Shown: in pieces, positions 41,218-49,555 of the stretch | Layout: every line of letters starts with the position of its first letter | Position numbering within the stretch: the first letter of the stretch is position 1 | Assembly (NCBI RefSeq): GCF_014267175.1 | Contig: NZ_JACMTR010000002.1 | Coordinates: 4,923,501 to 4,987,500 of the forward strand | Length of the DNA stretch: 64,000 bases | DNA from: Pseudonocardia sp. C8 | GTDB taxonomy: Bacteria > Actinomycetota > Actinomycetes > Mycobacteriales > Pseudonocardiaceae | Reading direction: 5' to 3' | Made by a program: the position numbers and the translations under genes | Notes under the pieces: model-generated | The model's database searches: none | What the model was told of the DNA's origin: nothing | The model's input: only the letters and a program-made list of their open reading frames with translations

Positions 41218-44033
41218 CACGTCTCAGGCGGCTCGCGTCCGGACTTCGTCGCCTGCTCGTGGCGCTGGCCGCTCTGCTCGTGCTGGCAGCACTGCTGGTG
41301 GGTGTCCCATGGGGACTCGTCGTCTACATTGGATGGCCGCTTCCCGATCACATCCCGACCGGCGACGAAATCGAAGCGACGCTGCTCAATCCCTTGTCGG
41401 TCACATTGCTGCTGGACATCCTGGCCTGCATCGCCTGGCCTACCTGGGCGGTATTCGCTGTGGACGTGGCCCGATGCGTTCCCCATGCGCTGCACGGCGT
41501 ACGTCCGCCGACGATCGGGCCGGTGCATGCGGTGGCCGGTGTGCTGGTCGTTTCCGCGGTGCTCGTCCTGTGGCACCCGCGCGCCCCCGCAGCGATAGCA
41601 GGCCCGCTGCCATCGGCAAACCCGGCTTCGGCGGTGATGGCCACCGACGTCACGATACCGAGAGCGGTCACTTATTCGGTGCCGCGGACAGCCGACACAG
41701 CTGACGCCCGGCCCGAGCACGGTGTCGTAGTCGTGCAGCCCCCGCAGGCCGGCATCCACGACAGCCTCTGGCGCGTTGCCGAGCGCGAACTCGGCGACGG
41801 TAATCGCTGGACCGAGCTGTACCAGCTCAATCAGGGACGTCCCCAACCTGACGGACGCGTCTTGAGCGACCCGCACCTGATTCGGCCCGGCTGGATACTC
41901 CAGTTGCCGGATGATGCTGTGGCGAGTCCGGCGCCACCGCCGCCTGAACCGGCGCCCGCGCCCGCTCCACCGCAGCCGATCCCGCCCCAGCCGCCCACCG
42001 TTCATCCCGCTCCGGATGCTGCGCCGGACCGGCATCATGCTCCTGCCCCCGACGCTGTCAGCGGCACCTCGGGAACCGCGATCACCCTGTGGAGTGGTGG
42101 GCTTGTCGCCGCGGCCCTGGCTAGCGCCGTTGCCCTCGCGATGGTGATCCGCCGTCGTAAGCGCCTGCGCGTTTACAAGCCCGGAAGTGGCGACCGCACA
42201 CCGCCTCCCGCGCCGGCCCCAGCCGTGCACGCCCTGCGTCTGGCCTACGACGAGGTGCAGCTGGAGGAGGGCCACGACGACGATGAGCAGCCAATCGGGC
42301 TCGACGACGAGCAGCCGCCGCATGAGCCTACGACGATCGCGGCAGGGCACGGCGACATCGACAGTGCTTCCGTTGAAATCGGTGTCCGCGACGAACGCGC
42401 CCGCGCTCTCGACCTCGCCGCGGTGCGCGGGCTCGGGCTAACCGGAGCAGGCGCCGAGGCCACAGCGCGCTCGCTGCTGGTGCACCTGCTGGGCACCACG
42501 CACGCCACCGTTGTGATCCCCGCAGACAATGCGCGCGCGTTGCTGGGCGCGGAACTGCCCGCGTCGGCACGGCTGCACGTCACCGACGATCTCTCCGGTG
42601 CCGTCGCGGCGCTGGAGAAACGCTGCTCTCCCAACGATTCCGGACACAAGCTCGGTGCACTGCATACCGTGCTGGTCGCTGAGACCGACCGCCCGCACGC
42701 CCGACTGCAATCGCTCCTCGATACCGGTTCCGACCGCGGCGTCGCTGGCATTCTGCTCGGCCACTGGCCAGCCGGGGCCACCGTGCGAGTACGCGCTGAC
42801 GGCGTCGTGTCGGCAGCCAGTCCCTCCCTGGATGATCTCCGGGGCAGTTGCCTGTTCCATCTCGACGCCACCGATACCCGTGACCTGGTGGCGCTGCTGG
42901 CCGATGTGCCGTCATCGAGTCCGCCGGAGCCAGCCGACAGCACTCCCGAGCCTGCCCTCGACGACGATGTCCGCACCACCGACGAGCGCGAGGAAACAGA
43001 CGACGGGAGCGCCAGCGAGCGTATGACCGGCTCCGCTCCTGAGCCCGAGGTCGACGTGGGACCTGCAGAGGACGACGCTGATTCTCAACGTGACGGACCG
43101 GGGAGCCCGGGGCAGGACAGCAGCGCGATCGAGGACGCTGATATCGAGACCACGTCCCTGCTTCACCCCGAGGTCGAGCAGGCATCCGTGGGGACGACCT
43201 TCGCGGAGGCCGCCAACGTGCCTACGTTGGTGGGAGTGACCGAACGGGCACGCCAGTACCCGGAACGGCCGTGGGAGCTGTCGGTCTTCGGCCCGGTCAC
43301 GGTGACCTGGCACAGTCCGGACGGGCACGCCCACAACATCACGTCCGTGCTGGCGCCGAAGCACCGGGCGCTGCTGGTCTTCCTGGCCCTGCATCCGTCA
43401 GGCACGACCCGCGAAGCCGTCCGTGAAGCGCTCTGGCCGGACGCCCGGGGCCGGCGGCCATTCAACGCCTTCTACGCGTCCCTGTCGCAGCTGCGCAAAG
43501 CGTTATCACACGCCACCGGCGACCGGGCGGTGGACCTCATCTTCCAGCACGATGAGCAGGTCGCGCTCGACCCCAGCCAGGTCGAGGTCGATTACTGGCA
43601 CCTCCACGAGGCCGAGCACGACAGGCACACCGCGGTCACTGACGAGGACCGCATGGCCGCCTGGTCACGCATCGCGGCCGTCTACCGGGGCGAGATCGCT
43701 GACGGCATGTCCGCGCTGTGGCTCGAAGGCCCGCGCGAAGCCGCGCACCGCACGGTGGTCGACGCGCTGGCTGGGATGGCTGCCCACTACCGTGGGCACG
43801 ATCCGCACCGTCAGCTACAGCTGCTCGAACACGCGAGGCTGCTCAACCCGGAGAACGAGGACATCTACCGCGACATCATGCGGGTGCAAGCTCAGCTCGG
43901 GTTCGCCGATGCCATAAGCCGCACCGTCCAACTGTTGACCACCACGCTTGCCGAGATCGGCGAGCGCCCCGACCCCAACACATTGACACTCGCTCGCGCC
44001 CTGCAAGCGCGCCAGCACCGGGTCGCCAGCTGA
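41214..44033 (+). CDS. Large membrane protein with LysM and BTAD domains
   Basis: 939 aa. Three or four transmembrane segments lie in the first 115 residues. A LysM motif follows (SLWRVAERELGDGNRWTELYQLNQGR... VLSDPHLIRPGWILQLP, ~180-235). A Pro-rich linker, another transmembrane segment (~290-310) and a long acidic region follow. The C-terminal ~230 residues form a winged-helix/BTAD module: WELSVFGPVTVTWHSPDGH... HRALLVFLALHP... REALWPDARGRRPFNAFYASLSQLRKAL, then helical repeats. Such LysM-BTAD proteins belong to actinobacterial conjugative elements, by recollection, linking cell-wall binding to a regulator-like domain; the HTH here may bind DNA or protein. It overlaps the pilus genes. Confidence 0.84.
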   Translation: MTRLRRLASGLRRLLVALAALLVLAALLVGVPWGLVVYIGWPLPDHIPTGDEIEATLLNPLSVTLLLDILACIAWPTWAVFAVDVARCVPHALHGVRPPTIGPVHAVAGVLVVSAVLVLWHPRAPAAIAGPLPSANPASAVMATDVTIPRAVTYSVPRTADTADARPEHGVVVVQPPQAGIHDSLWRVAERELGDGNRWTELYQLNQGRPQPDGRVLSDPHLIRPGWILQLPDDAVASPAPPPPEPAPAPAPPQPIPPQPPTVHPAPDAAPDRHHAPAPDAVSGTSGTAITLWSGGLVAAALASAVALAMVIRRRKRLRVYKPGSGDRTPPPAPAPAVHALRLAYDEVQLEEGHDDDEQPIGLDDEQPPHEPTTIAAGHGDIDSASVEIGVRDERARALDLAAVRGLGLTGAGAEATARSLLVHLLGTTHATVVIPADNARALLGAELPASARLHVTDDLSGAVAALEKRCSPNDSGHKLGALHTVLVAETDRPHARLQSLLDTGSDRGVAGILLGHWPAGATVRVRADGVVSAASPSLDDLRGSCLFHLDATDTRDLVALLADVPSSSPPEPADSTPEPALDDDVRTTDEREETDDGSASERMTGSAPEPEVDVGPAEDDADSQRDGPGSPGQDSSAIEDADIETTSLLHPEVEQASVGTTFAEAANVPTLVGVTERARQYPERPWELSVFGPVTVTWHSPDGHAHNITSVLAPKHRALLVFLALHPSGTTREAVREALWPDARGRRPFNAFYASLSQLRKALSHATGDRAVDLIFQHDEQVALDPSQVEVDYWHLHEAEHDRHTAVTDEDRMAAWSRIAAVYRGEIADGMSALWLEGPREAAHRTVVDALAGMAAHYRGHDPHRQLQLLEHARLLNPENEDIYRDIMRVQAQLGFADAISRTVQLLTTTLAEIGERPDPNTLTLARALQARQHRVAS

Positions 44034-44064
44034 CGTACGGCCGCCGAACTCCATGTTGACCAGA

Positions 44065-44490
44065 TCAGGTCTCGTCGTCGCGGCCACGATCACGTTCCCG
44101 CGTGACCCGGCGCTGGCGAATCCGTTCGATCAGATCCTGATGGCTGGCTATCCACTCTGCTGGTGGTCGCGCTCGTTCCTCCAGGAACTCACGAAGAATT
44201 GGAGACACCTCATACCAGACCGCCCGCGGAACCGAGGAGTTGTCCTCATGCCGGAGCACCAGTTCCTCCCTCTCCATACGGGTCAGAGTCAGCGACAAGC
44301 TCTGCCGGGTGAGCGGTTTCGTCTTGTTTGACCACCGGTGCTGGGTACTACTGTCCTGGATTTCCTTCAACAGGTCCAGGAAGCGCTTTTGGCCGTCCCA
44401 GAGTGCTACTACAATCTCCGGAACCCATTCCCCCTGCTGCCAATTCACGGCATCGAACCAGTTCAGCACCTCGTCGGCGCTAATCCCCAT
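44065..44490 (-). CDS. HxlR-like winged-helix regulator
   Basis: 141 aa. The layout VPEIVVALWDGQKRFLDLLKEIQ... RQSLSLTLTRMEREELVLRHEDNSSVPRAVWYEVSPILREFLEE matches HxlR-type winged helices: a helix that detects I-x-x-x-L-x-x-G-x-x-R-F-x-x-L, then T-x-T/L-x-x-L-x-x-G/E-L-V-x-R, then the wing with YEV-S-P. The typical CxxC redox cysteine is lacking. It lies opposite to the pilus operon, and its upstream side holds a 12-bp iteron array at 44721-44768. Likely a local transcriptional regulator. Confidence 0.72.
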   Translation of the reverse strand: MGISADEVLNWFDAVNWQQGEWVPEIVVALWDGQKRFLDLLKEIQDSSTQHRWSNKTKPLTRQSLSLTLTRMEREELVLRHEDNSSVPRAVWYEVSPILREFLEERARPPAEWIASHQDLIERIRQRRVTRERDRGRDDET

Positions 44491-45282
44491 GCCTGGCTTC
44501 CTTTCCCCGTGTGCTCCTCGATACCCTCATGAGGTGAGGGGCGACTCCCTTGTCTGCCACCCACGCGGTCGGCGTCGGTAGCACCCCCGGACCGTCCATG
44601 GTCACTCCGACGCAGGTGGGCACGCCGCTCAAGCGCGCCGTCCAAACCTATTGAGTGGTCAACTCCACCCGATCAGAGCAGTAGATGATCTACGCACTGT
44701 GACCTCATGTGATCAACCTGCTCATCTGCCCGCTCATCTTCCCACTCATCTGCCTGCTCATCTTCCCATTAAATAAGAAGCCCCCGACCGCGCGTTGTCG
44801 CAGGTCAACGGGCTGCTGGCCCTTCCTGAGCACACCAAGCCTCGGTACCCCGCGGGAACCGGTTGACGACTGGAGGGAGAGAGAGGCATGAACCGGAGGG
44901 ACCGTGGGTGGTGGACGACGCATGGCGTGTGGCACCGACTTACCATTAATCCCGTTTCCTCTATTTCTATTCGCGCCCACCAAAGACGCTTTCCGAATTC
45001 CATATAAAAGAGTCAAACACGGCTTCAGTTCAGCGTTCGCTACTTCTCTTTGATACACACATCAACACTGGTCAGGCTCGGGCAAAGGCAGCTTGACCCG
45101 CCAAGGAAAATCGTCAGAAAAACCCATCGAGCGATGTTGTGCCGCGCGCGGCGCCGGCGTTAGGCTAGAACCATCGGAACAACAGGGAAGAGATCCCGGA
45201 AAGTTCCGAACAGAAACAAACATTGCGGGTAGGGATTCGCACCCCGATATTCCCGCAGCCGTAATCAGTGAAAGGCATTCTC
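44491..45282. other. Intergenic region with iterons and hairpin leader
   Basis: About 790 bases without a convincing gene. The region contains four 12-bp iterons at 44721-44768 and a nested inverted repeat at 45176-45210, and is less GC-rich near 44940-45060. A minus-strand frame (44705-45058) merely translates the iterons. The two flanking genes are divergent, so this is a shared regulatory or replication/transfer region. Confidence 0.55.
44721..44768. repeat. Four 12-bp iteron-like direct repeats
   Basis: Units CTCATCTGCCCG, CTCATCTTCCCA, CTCATCTGCCTG and CTCATCTTCCCA are head to tail with no spacers. Units 1/3 and 2/4 pair as near duplicates, so the array may have grown by a 24-bp doubling. 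A degenerate half-unit may precede it at about 44705-44720. The array lies in the divergent intergenic region upstream of conserved element-backbone genes. Candidates: origin iterons, partition site, transfer-origin or operator. Confidence 0.7.
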
Positions 45283-45882
45283 ATGACCAGTGTGTCTGTT
45301 GAAGCGTGGTCGCACGGTGACGGGTATCTGACCGTGGACACGCAGGAATGGATCAACGATCGCGGCGAGTACGCGGACGATCTGACCGACGACTTGCGCG
45401 AGTGGATGGACGCGAACGGCCACAAGTGGCCGCACGATGAGGTGATCGCGAAGTGGATCTTCGATCGCACGAGCGAACCTCCGGCCGGTCTGCACGGTGA
45501 CGGGGAACTGTGGCATCACAACCTGGTCAACTTCTCCGATCACCTGATCGATGATCTCGGGTTCGTGGTGCTGTCCTCGGCCGAACTCGGCGATTTGATG
45601 ATCACCGTGAGCGATCACCTCGGCCTGTACGTCGCCCCAACCGTCTACCGCTCCACTGTGGACGAATTGGAAGAGTGGGCCGACTACTCCAACGCCACGG
45701 GTGAATGCGTGAACGGGCATCGCTGGGAGACCGCCGACACGGTGCACCTGTACTCCTGGTCGGGCAGTCCGCACGCCTACCGCGTGCCTGAGCTGGTGCG
45801 CGTGCCGTTCGGCGACCGTGACCGCGCCTACGTGGCCTGCCCGACTTGCGGCAAGGCCGTGCGGTTTACCTGCCGATTCTGA
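45283..45882 (+). CDS. Conserved unknown with C-terminal zinc ribbon
   Basis: 199 aa from ATG 45283. The N-terminal two-thirds is an acidic alpha/beta domain (WIFDRTSEPPAGLHGDG; VVLSSAELGDLMITVSDHLGLYV). The C-terminal part contains GECVNGHRWET and YVACPTCGKAVRFTCRF, a probable CxxH...CxxC-type zinc ribbon. I do not recognise a named family, but such proteins sit in actinobacterial conjugative backbone regions. A nested inverted repeat lies upstream in the leader, and a 14-bp hairpin directly follows the stop. Function unknown; nucleic-acid or protein binding is inferred from the ribbon. Confidence 0.68.
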   Translation: MTSVSVEAWSHGDGYLTVDTQEWINDRGEYADDLTDDLREWMDANGHKWPHDEVIAKWIFDRTSEPPAGLHGDGELWHHNLVNFSDHLIDDLGFVVLSSAELGDLMITVSDHLGLYVAPTVYRSTVDELEEWADYSNATGECVNGHRWETADTVHLYSWSGSPHAYRVPELVRVPFGDRDRAYVACPTCGKAVRFTCRF

Positions 45883-45889
45883 CCCTTCC

Positions 45890-45936
45890 GTGCGGCTGGC
45901 CGCGCCGCTGTTCCCGTACGCGGCGGCCGGCCGCAC
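45890..45936 (+). terminator. Terminator-like hairpin after gene at 45283
   Basis: 14-bp stem, GTGCGGCTGGCCGC with GCGGCCGGCCGCAC (one G-U pair), around a 19-base loop, starting 7 bases after the stop. A pyrimidine-rich stretch (CTCCCGTCCTTCCCTTCC) follows, rather than a clean U-tract. It separates two plus-strand genes. Confidence 0.6.
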
Positions 45937-45983
45937 CTCCCGTCCTTCCCTTCCGTCTTGATCTCCCTTCTGCGAGGTGCGCT

Positions 45984-46478
45984 GTGTTTGTGCTGTCCGC
46001 CAACGGCGAGATGATCTCCACCGACTACGACGACGACTCCTCGGTGATCACGTTCGAGAACGCCGAGGACGCCGAATACCGGTGCGAGGCGTGCGGCGAG
46101 TCTTTGTCCGAGGAACCGGACGGCTACGCCGACGAATCCGGCTCGTTGGTCTGCGATGCCTACGACCCGTACGAGGACCCCGAGATTGACGATGTGGAGT
46201 CCGCGCCGGACTTCCGCGAGGGGCCGCACCGTCCACAGCGGGTACCGCTGTCGTGGGCCAACGGCGCCACGATCCACACCGATCCCGGCGAGGATTCGAT
46301 CACGGTCACGATCAGCGTCGGCGACCCGCGCGGCGCGTTCGCGTTCACCCTGCGCCGCATTCCCGATGACGCACCGAACAACGGCGGCCGGCTGATCATG
46401 CACACCCCGTACCCGGGGGAACCGATGCCGCACGTCGAGCTGACCACCGCCCACACCGGAACCTACTGGGTCGGCTGA
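45984..46478 (+). CDS. Conserved unknown, acidic, with CxxC pair
   Basis: 164 aa starting GTG 45984. The sequence opens MFVLSANGEMISTDYDDDSSVITFENAED, followed by YRCEACGESLSEEPDGY... LVCDAYDP, a likely zinc ribbon with CxxC and a later Cys. The C-terminal half is beta-rich: ATIHTDPGEDSITVTISVGDPRGAFAFTLRRIP... PYPGEPMPHVELTTAHTGTYWVG. The family is unknown. AGGTGCGCT offers only a weak ribosome binding site. It is bracketed by hairpins on both sides. Confidence 0.6.
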   Translation: MFVLSANGEMISTDYDDDSSVITFENAEDAEYRCEACGESLSEEPDGYADESGSLVCDAYDPYEDPEIDDVESAPDFREGPHRPQRVPLSWANGATIHTDPGEDSITVTISVGDPRGAFAFTLRRIPDDAPNNGGRLIMHTPYPGEPMPHVELTTAHTGTYWVG

Positions 46479-46484
46479 CCCCGC

Positions 46485-46520
46485 AGGGGCGCCCGCGACG
46501 TATCCGGGCGCCCCTTCTTT
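46485..46520 (+). terminator. Rho-independent terminator
   Basis: Perfect 11-bp stem AGGGGCGCCCG with CGGGCGCCCCT around a 9-base loop, followed by TCTTT. It begins 7 bases after the stop of the gene at 45984 and precedes the beta-clamp gene. Classic intrinsic terminator. Confidence 0.8.
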
Positions 46521-46566
46521 CCGAGCTTTCTTATACCGCAACACCTTTCCTTGGGAGGCACGCGCG

Positions 46567-47796
46567 ATGACCACCGCGACCGACACCACCACCGTCGCGT
46601 CGACGGCGCCCGTACTGTTCCGGACCGACCGCGCCACGCTGGCGCACGCCTTGACCACGGTCGGCGTGGGGCTGGCGCGTCGGCCCGCTGTGCCGATGCT
46701 GGGCGGCGTCCTGCTGGACGGGCGCGACGGAGACCTGACCCTGACCACTACCGACCTGGAAACTGTGGCAACCGTGCGCGTGCCGGATGCCGCGCCCATC
46801 CCGGGGCGGGTGCTCATCGATTACACCGAAGCAACCAAGCTGCTCGGCGCGCTGGTCAAGGGCTGGCGCAAGCGCGATGCCGACGCCGCGCCGGTCACGG
46901 TGCGCACGACCGAGGACGGGACGGCCGTGCTCGAACTGGGCGGCTACACCATGCCCGTGACCACCTACGCGGCCGAGGACTTCCCCACACTGCCAGAGAC
47001 TCCACCCACCGTCGCCGAGGTCGACCGCGAGCGGTTCACCACGGACGCGCGGCGCGTGCTGGTCGCGGCGGGCACCGACGACACCATGCCGATGTTCATG
47101 GGCGTACAGGTGCGGATCACGCCCGGCATGTTCACCCTCGCCGGCACCGACCGGTTCCGGCTGGCCGTCGCCACGCTGGCTGCGACCACCACCACCGAGG
47201 AACGCGCGGTGCTGTTCCCGGCTCCGGTCTTGTCCGCCGCACTCAAACACGCCGCCGCTGAGCGCGTGCGCTTCGGTATCGGGAACGACTGGGCCGGCGA
47301 GTGGTTGTCGCTGACCTGTGGCGACCTGACCGTCATCACGCGGCCGATCGAGGCGCAGTTCCCTGCCTATGAGGAATTGTTCCCCGAGGTGACCGTCACC
47401 GCGTGCGCCGACCGCGACGCGCTGGCCCACGCGACGGCACGCGCCGCCGCCGCGCTGGAGGCCAAGAAGCACGCCACCCGGGACAAACACGGGCGCCGCA
47501 CGGCGGCACAGGTGGCGCTGACGGTCGATCCCGCCGGCACGGTGTCGATCGCGCCCGTGCTCGGTGAGCACGCCGACGCGGTGGCTGCCCCCGCGCACCC
47601 GGCCGAGGTCGACGGCTCCGGCGAGCCAATGCGCGTGCTGTTCTCCGCGCCGTACCTGCGCGACGCGCTTAACGCGCTCGACGGGGACACCGTGCTGTTC
47701 CAGCTCGCCACCCCGACGCGGCCCGTGCTGCTCACTGGAGCCGACGGGCAGGAATACCGGCATCTGTTGATGCCCGTCCGCCCGCCGAAATCCTGA
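46567..47796 (+). CDS. DNA polymerase III beta-clamp paralogue
   Basis: 409 aa, with three repeated clamp domains. Domain 1: LFRTDRATLAHALTTVGVGLARRPAVPMLGGVLLDGRDGDLTLTTTDLETVATVRV; domain 2: VDRERFTTDARRVLVAAGTDDTMPMFMGVQVRITPGMFTLAGTDRFRLAV; domain 3 runs from about 290 and ends QEYRHLLMPVRPPKS, as genuine clamps end with the conserved M-P-x-R/M-x. It should form a ring on DNA and recruit a polymerase. A chromosomal dnaN gene is surely elsewhere, so this one, among backbone genes of a mobile element, probably serves element replication or interferes with the host clamp. Bordered by hairpins. Confidence 0.9.
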   Translation: MTTATDTTTVASTAPVLFRTDRATLAHALTTVGVGLARRPAVPMLGGVLLDGRDGDLTLTTTDLETVATVRVPDAAPIPGRVLIDYTEATKLLGALVKGWRKRDADAAPVTVRTTEDGTAVLELGGYTMPVTTYAAEDFPTLPETPPTVAEVDRERFTTDARRVLVAAGTDDTMPMFMGVQVRITPGMFTLAGTDRFRLAVATLAATTTTEERAVLFPAPVLSAALKHAAAERVRFGIGNDWAGEWLSLTCGDLTVITRPIEAQFPAYEELFPEVTVTACADRDALAHATARAAAALEAKKHATRDKHGRRTAAQVALTVDPAGTVSIAPVLGEHADAVAAPAHPAEVDGSGEPMRVLFSAPYLRDALNALDGDTVLFQLATPTRPVLLTGADGQEYRHLLMPVRPPKS

Positions 47797-47908
47797 GCCT
47801 GCGGCGGTGGTCCCGAGCCGTGACGCCGTCCACGCCCGGGGCCACCGCAAGGCGGATACACCGAGGACCTGGATTCACACACCGTTCGTATACAAAGGAC
47901 CACAAACC

Positions 47909-48232
47909 ATGAGTGAAACCCGCGAGTACCGCTGCGTCATCGAGTGGGATATCGACGCCGAGGACCCGATTGATGCTGCGCAGCTCATGTGGTCAATGGT
48001 GAAGAACTCACCAGGGCCGATCGTCAACGTCTGGACGGATTCCGATCACAGCGTCGAAGTCGATCTGACTTACCCCAGCGATACCCGAGACGTCGACGGC
48101 CGCACCGCCGAGAACTACCGCCGCCAGGCTCGCACCGCATCGGCGGTCATGACCCAGCACGGCCGCTGGACCATCCCGGCCTCGGACGCGGACACCCACC
48201 GGAGCGAGATCGACAACCGCCCGCATCACTGA
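47909..48232 (+). CDS. Small conserved unknown
   Basis: 107 aa. ATG 47909 is preceded by AAAGGACC. The protein is a short alpha/beta domain: EYRCVIEWDIDAEDPIDAAQLMWSMVKNSPGPIVNVWTDSDHSVEVDLT, then a polar tail with ARTASAVMTQHGRWTIP. It resembles the short 'ferredoxin-like fold' proteins found in conjugative backbones of actinomycetes, but this is impressionistic. It is placed between the clamp paralogue and the CpaE-receiver-like gene, on the same strand. No function assigned. Confidence 0.58.
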   Translation: MSETREYRCVIEWDIDAEDPIDAAQLMWSMVKNSPGPIVNVWTDSDHSVEVDLTYPSDTRDVDGRTAENYRRQARTASAVMTQHGRWTIPASDADTHRSEIDNRPHH

Positions 48233-48265
48233 CGGCCCCAACTGTCCTTATTGGAGGGATGCAGC

Positions 48266-49261
48266 ATGTCCTGCTTTGTTCTGCTGATCACGGATCTAAC
48301 CACGATGCGCCGCGAGATCGAGCAGTACGCACGCGGGGTGCGTCTGGTGGCACGCCCGCCGCACCAGCTCGCTAGGGAAGACTGGAACCGTGCCGCTTTG
48401 GTGCTGATCGACGCGCAGGCCGCGCCGATCCTGCGCGCCCGCCCGCACGAACTCCCTCCCCGCGACGCGGTGATGCTGCTCGCCGATCCCGAGGATCAGG
48501 ACGAGCCCGACCTGTACCGACACGCTCTCGCGCTCGGCGCAGCCCACCTGGTCACGGTCCCGGACGGCTCCGGTGTGTTGCGAAAGCAAATATCGATGCT
48601 CGTGGAGCGCCCGGCCTTGATGGTGGCGGTGCTTGATCCCGACCCCTCGGGCGAGGTCGGCACGGCGAGCACGGCCAGCCTCGCGCTAGCTGGGACGGCA
48701 GCCGGAGAACACCTCGGCCTGATCGACGCGCGCCCCACCCGGCTCGACCTGCACCGAGCCATCCAGCGCGCGCGGCACGATCCGCCCGCCGCCGACTCGG
48801 GCAGCCTGCGCACGCTGTTCGTCATCGATTCACAGCCGCCCCCGGAGGACGCGGTGCGGGAAGCCATGACCGATCTCGCCCGCCGGCACGCGGTGACGCT
48901 ACTGCATCTGGATCCGCACCAGGCCGACACCCTGGCCACGCTCGGCGGCGTCGACCTGATCATCGTTCCCGTTCGCGCCCGCTCGGTCACGGCGCCGGCA
49001 ACGCGGAGCGTGGTCGCCGCCGCGTGCCGCGCCACCCCGCACGTCCACGTGCACGTCATCGGGGATGCCGCCGACACCGATGTGGTCGCGGCGGTCGCCG
49101 CCGGCATCGGAGCCGGTTACCCGAGCATGACCGGCGGCGGCCCGGCCGACATGCCGCACGAGTCACCGGACGTGGACGCCCAGCTCGGTGACACCAACCA
49201 CCACCGACGGCTCTGGGAGGTGGTCGCCCGGTATCGGCCGCGTACCTCGCACCCCGCCTGA
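48266..49261 (+). CDS. CpaE/Ssd receiver-like protein
   Basis: 331 aa from ATG 48266 (GGAGGG 7 bases upstream). The first ~110 residues follow the receiver-like N-terminal domain of the septum-site/TadZ (Ssd) proteins: VLLITDLTTMRREIEQYARGVRLVARP, WNRAALVLIDAQAAPIL, RDAVMLLADPEDQDEPDLYRHALALGAAHLVTVPDG. The C-terminal half is P-loop-like in pattern (ALMVAVLDPDPSGEVGTASTASLALAGTAAGEHLGLIDARP) but lacks a Walker lysine, so ATP binding is unlikely. It may complement the shortened TadZ-like ATPase at 35682. A candidate RNA follows the stop. Confidence 0.68.
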   Translation: MSCFVLLITDLTTMRREIEQYARGVRLVARPPHQLAREDWNRAALVLIDAQAAPILRARPHELPPRDAVMLLADPEDQDEPDLYRHALALGAAHLVTVPDGSGVLRKQISMLVERPALMVAVLDPDPSGEVGTASTASLALAGTAAGEHLGLIDARPTRLDLHRAIQRARHDPPAADSGSLRTLFVIDSQPPPEDAVREAMTDLARRHAVTLLHLDPHQADTLATLGGVDLIIVPVRARSVTAPATRSVVAAACRATPHVHVHVIGDAADTDVVAAVAAGIGAGYPSMTGGGPADMPHESPDVDAQLGDTNHHRRLWEVVARYRPRTSHPA

Positions 49262-49312
49262 CCAGCACCGGAACCACAACTACACAGGGCGAGCGGTACG
49301 GGGCTCTGCGGT

Positions 49313-49421
49313 GGCTCAGTGAGCTACCCTGGCCGTGCCTCCCTTCGGGGACGGCAGCCCTTTCACAGGGTTACGGCAGGCCGGCGGACCGTGCGAACAC
49401 CCTCCGGGTGGGTCCGTCGGC
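49313..49421 (+). ncRNA. Candidate structured RNA with several stems
   Basis: Non-coding space between genes, holding consecutive inverted repeats: GCTC-agt-GAGC near 49314-49324; GCCGT ... ACGGC (49332-49355) enclosing CCC-ttcg-GGG, a UUCG tetraloop; CCC-tttcaca-GGG near 49358-49370; and an 11-bp stem (49380-49390 with 49411-49421, one G-U) enclosing CACCC-tcc-GGGTG. It may be a structured leader of the gene at 49556 or a free small RNA. No named RNA family is recognised. Confidence 0.45.
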
Positions 49422-49555
49422 CCTCTTACTGTCCGGCCTCCCATGCCGCTCGCGTCGCCGCTGCGACCGAACTCCGCCATCGGCGCATCCGATTCCCCTG
49501 GTCGTATCCCTTCCTGTGCTGCCTTGTCCTTGTTCTCTCCGTTGGGAGGCCGCTG

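Noticed and set aside
44705..45058. Minus-strand open frame covering the iterons
   Set aside because: Its C-terminus is just the translated 12-bp repeats, the rest has odd composition, and no ribosome binding site is visible.
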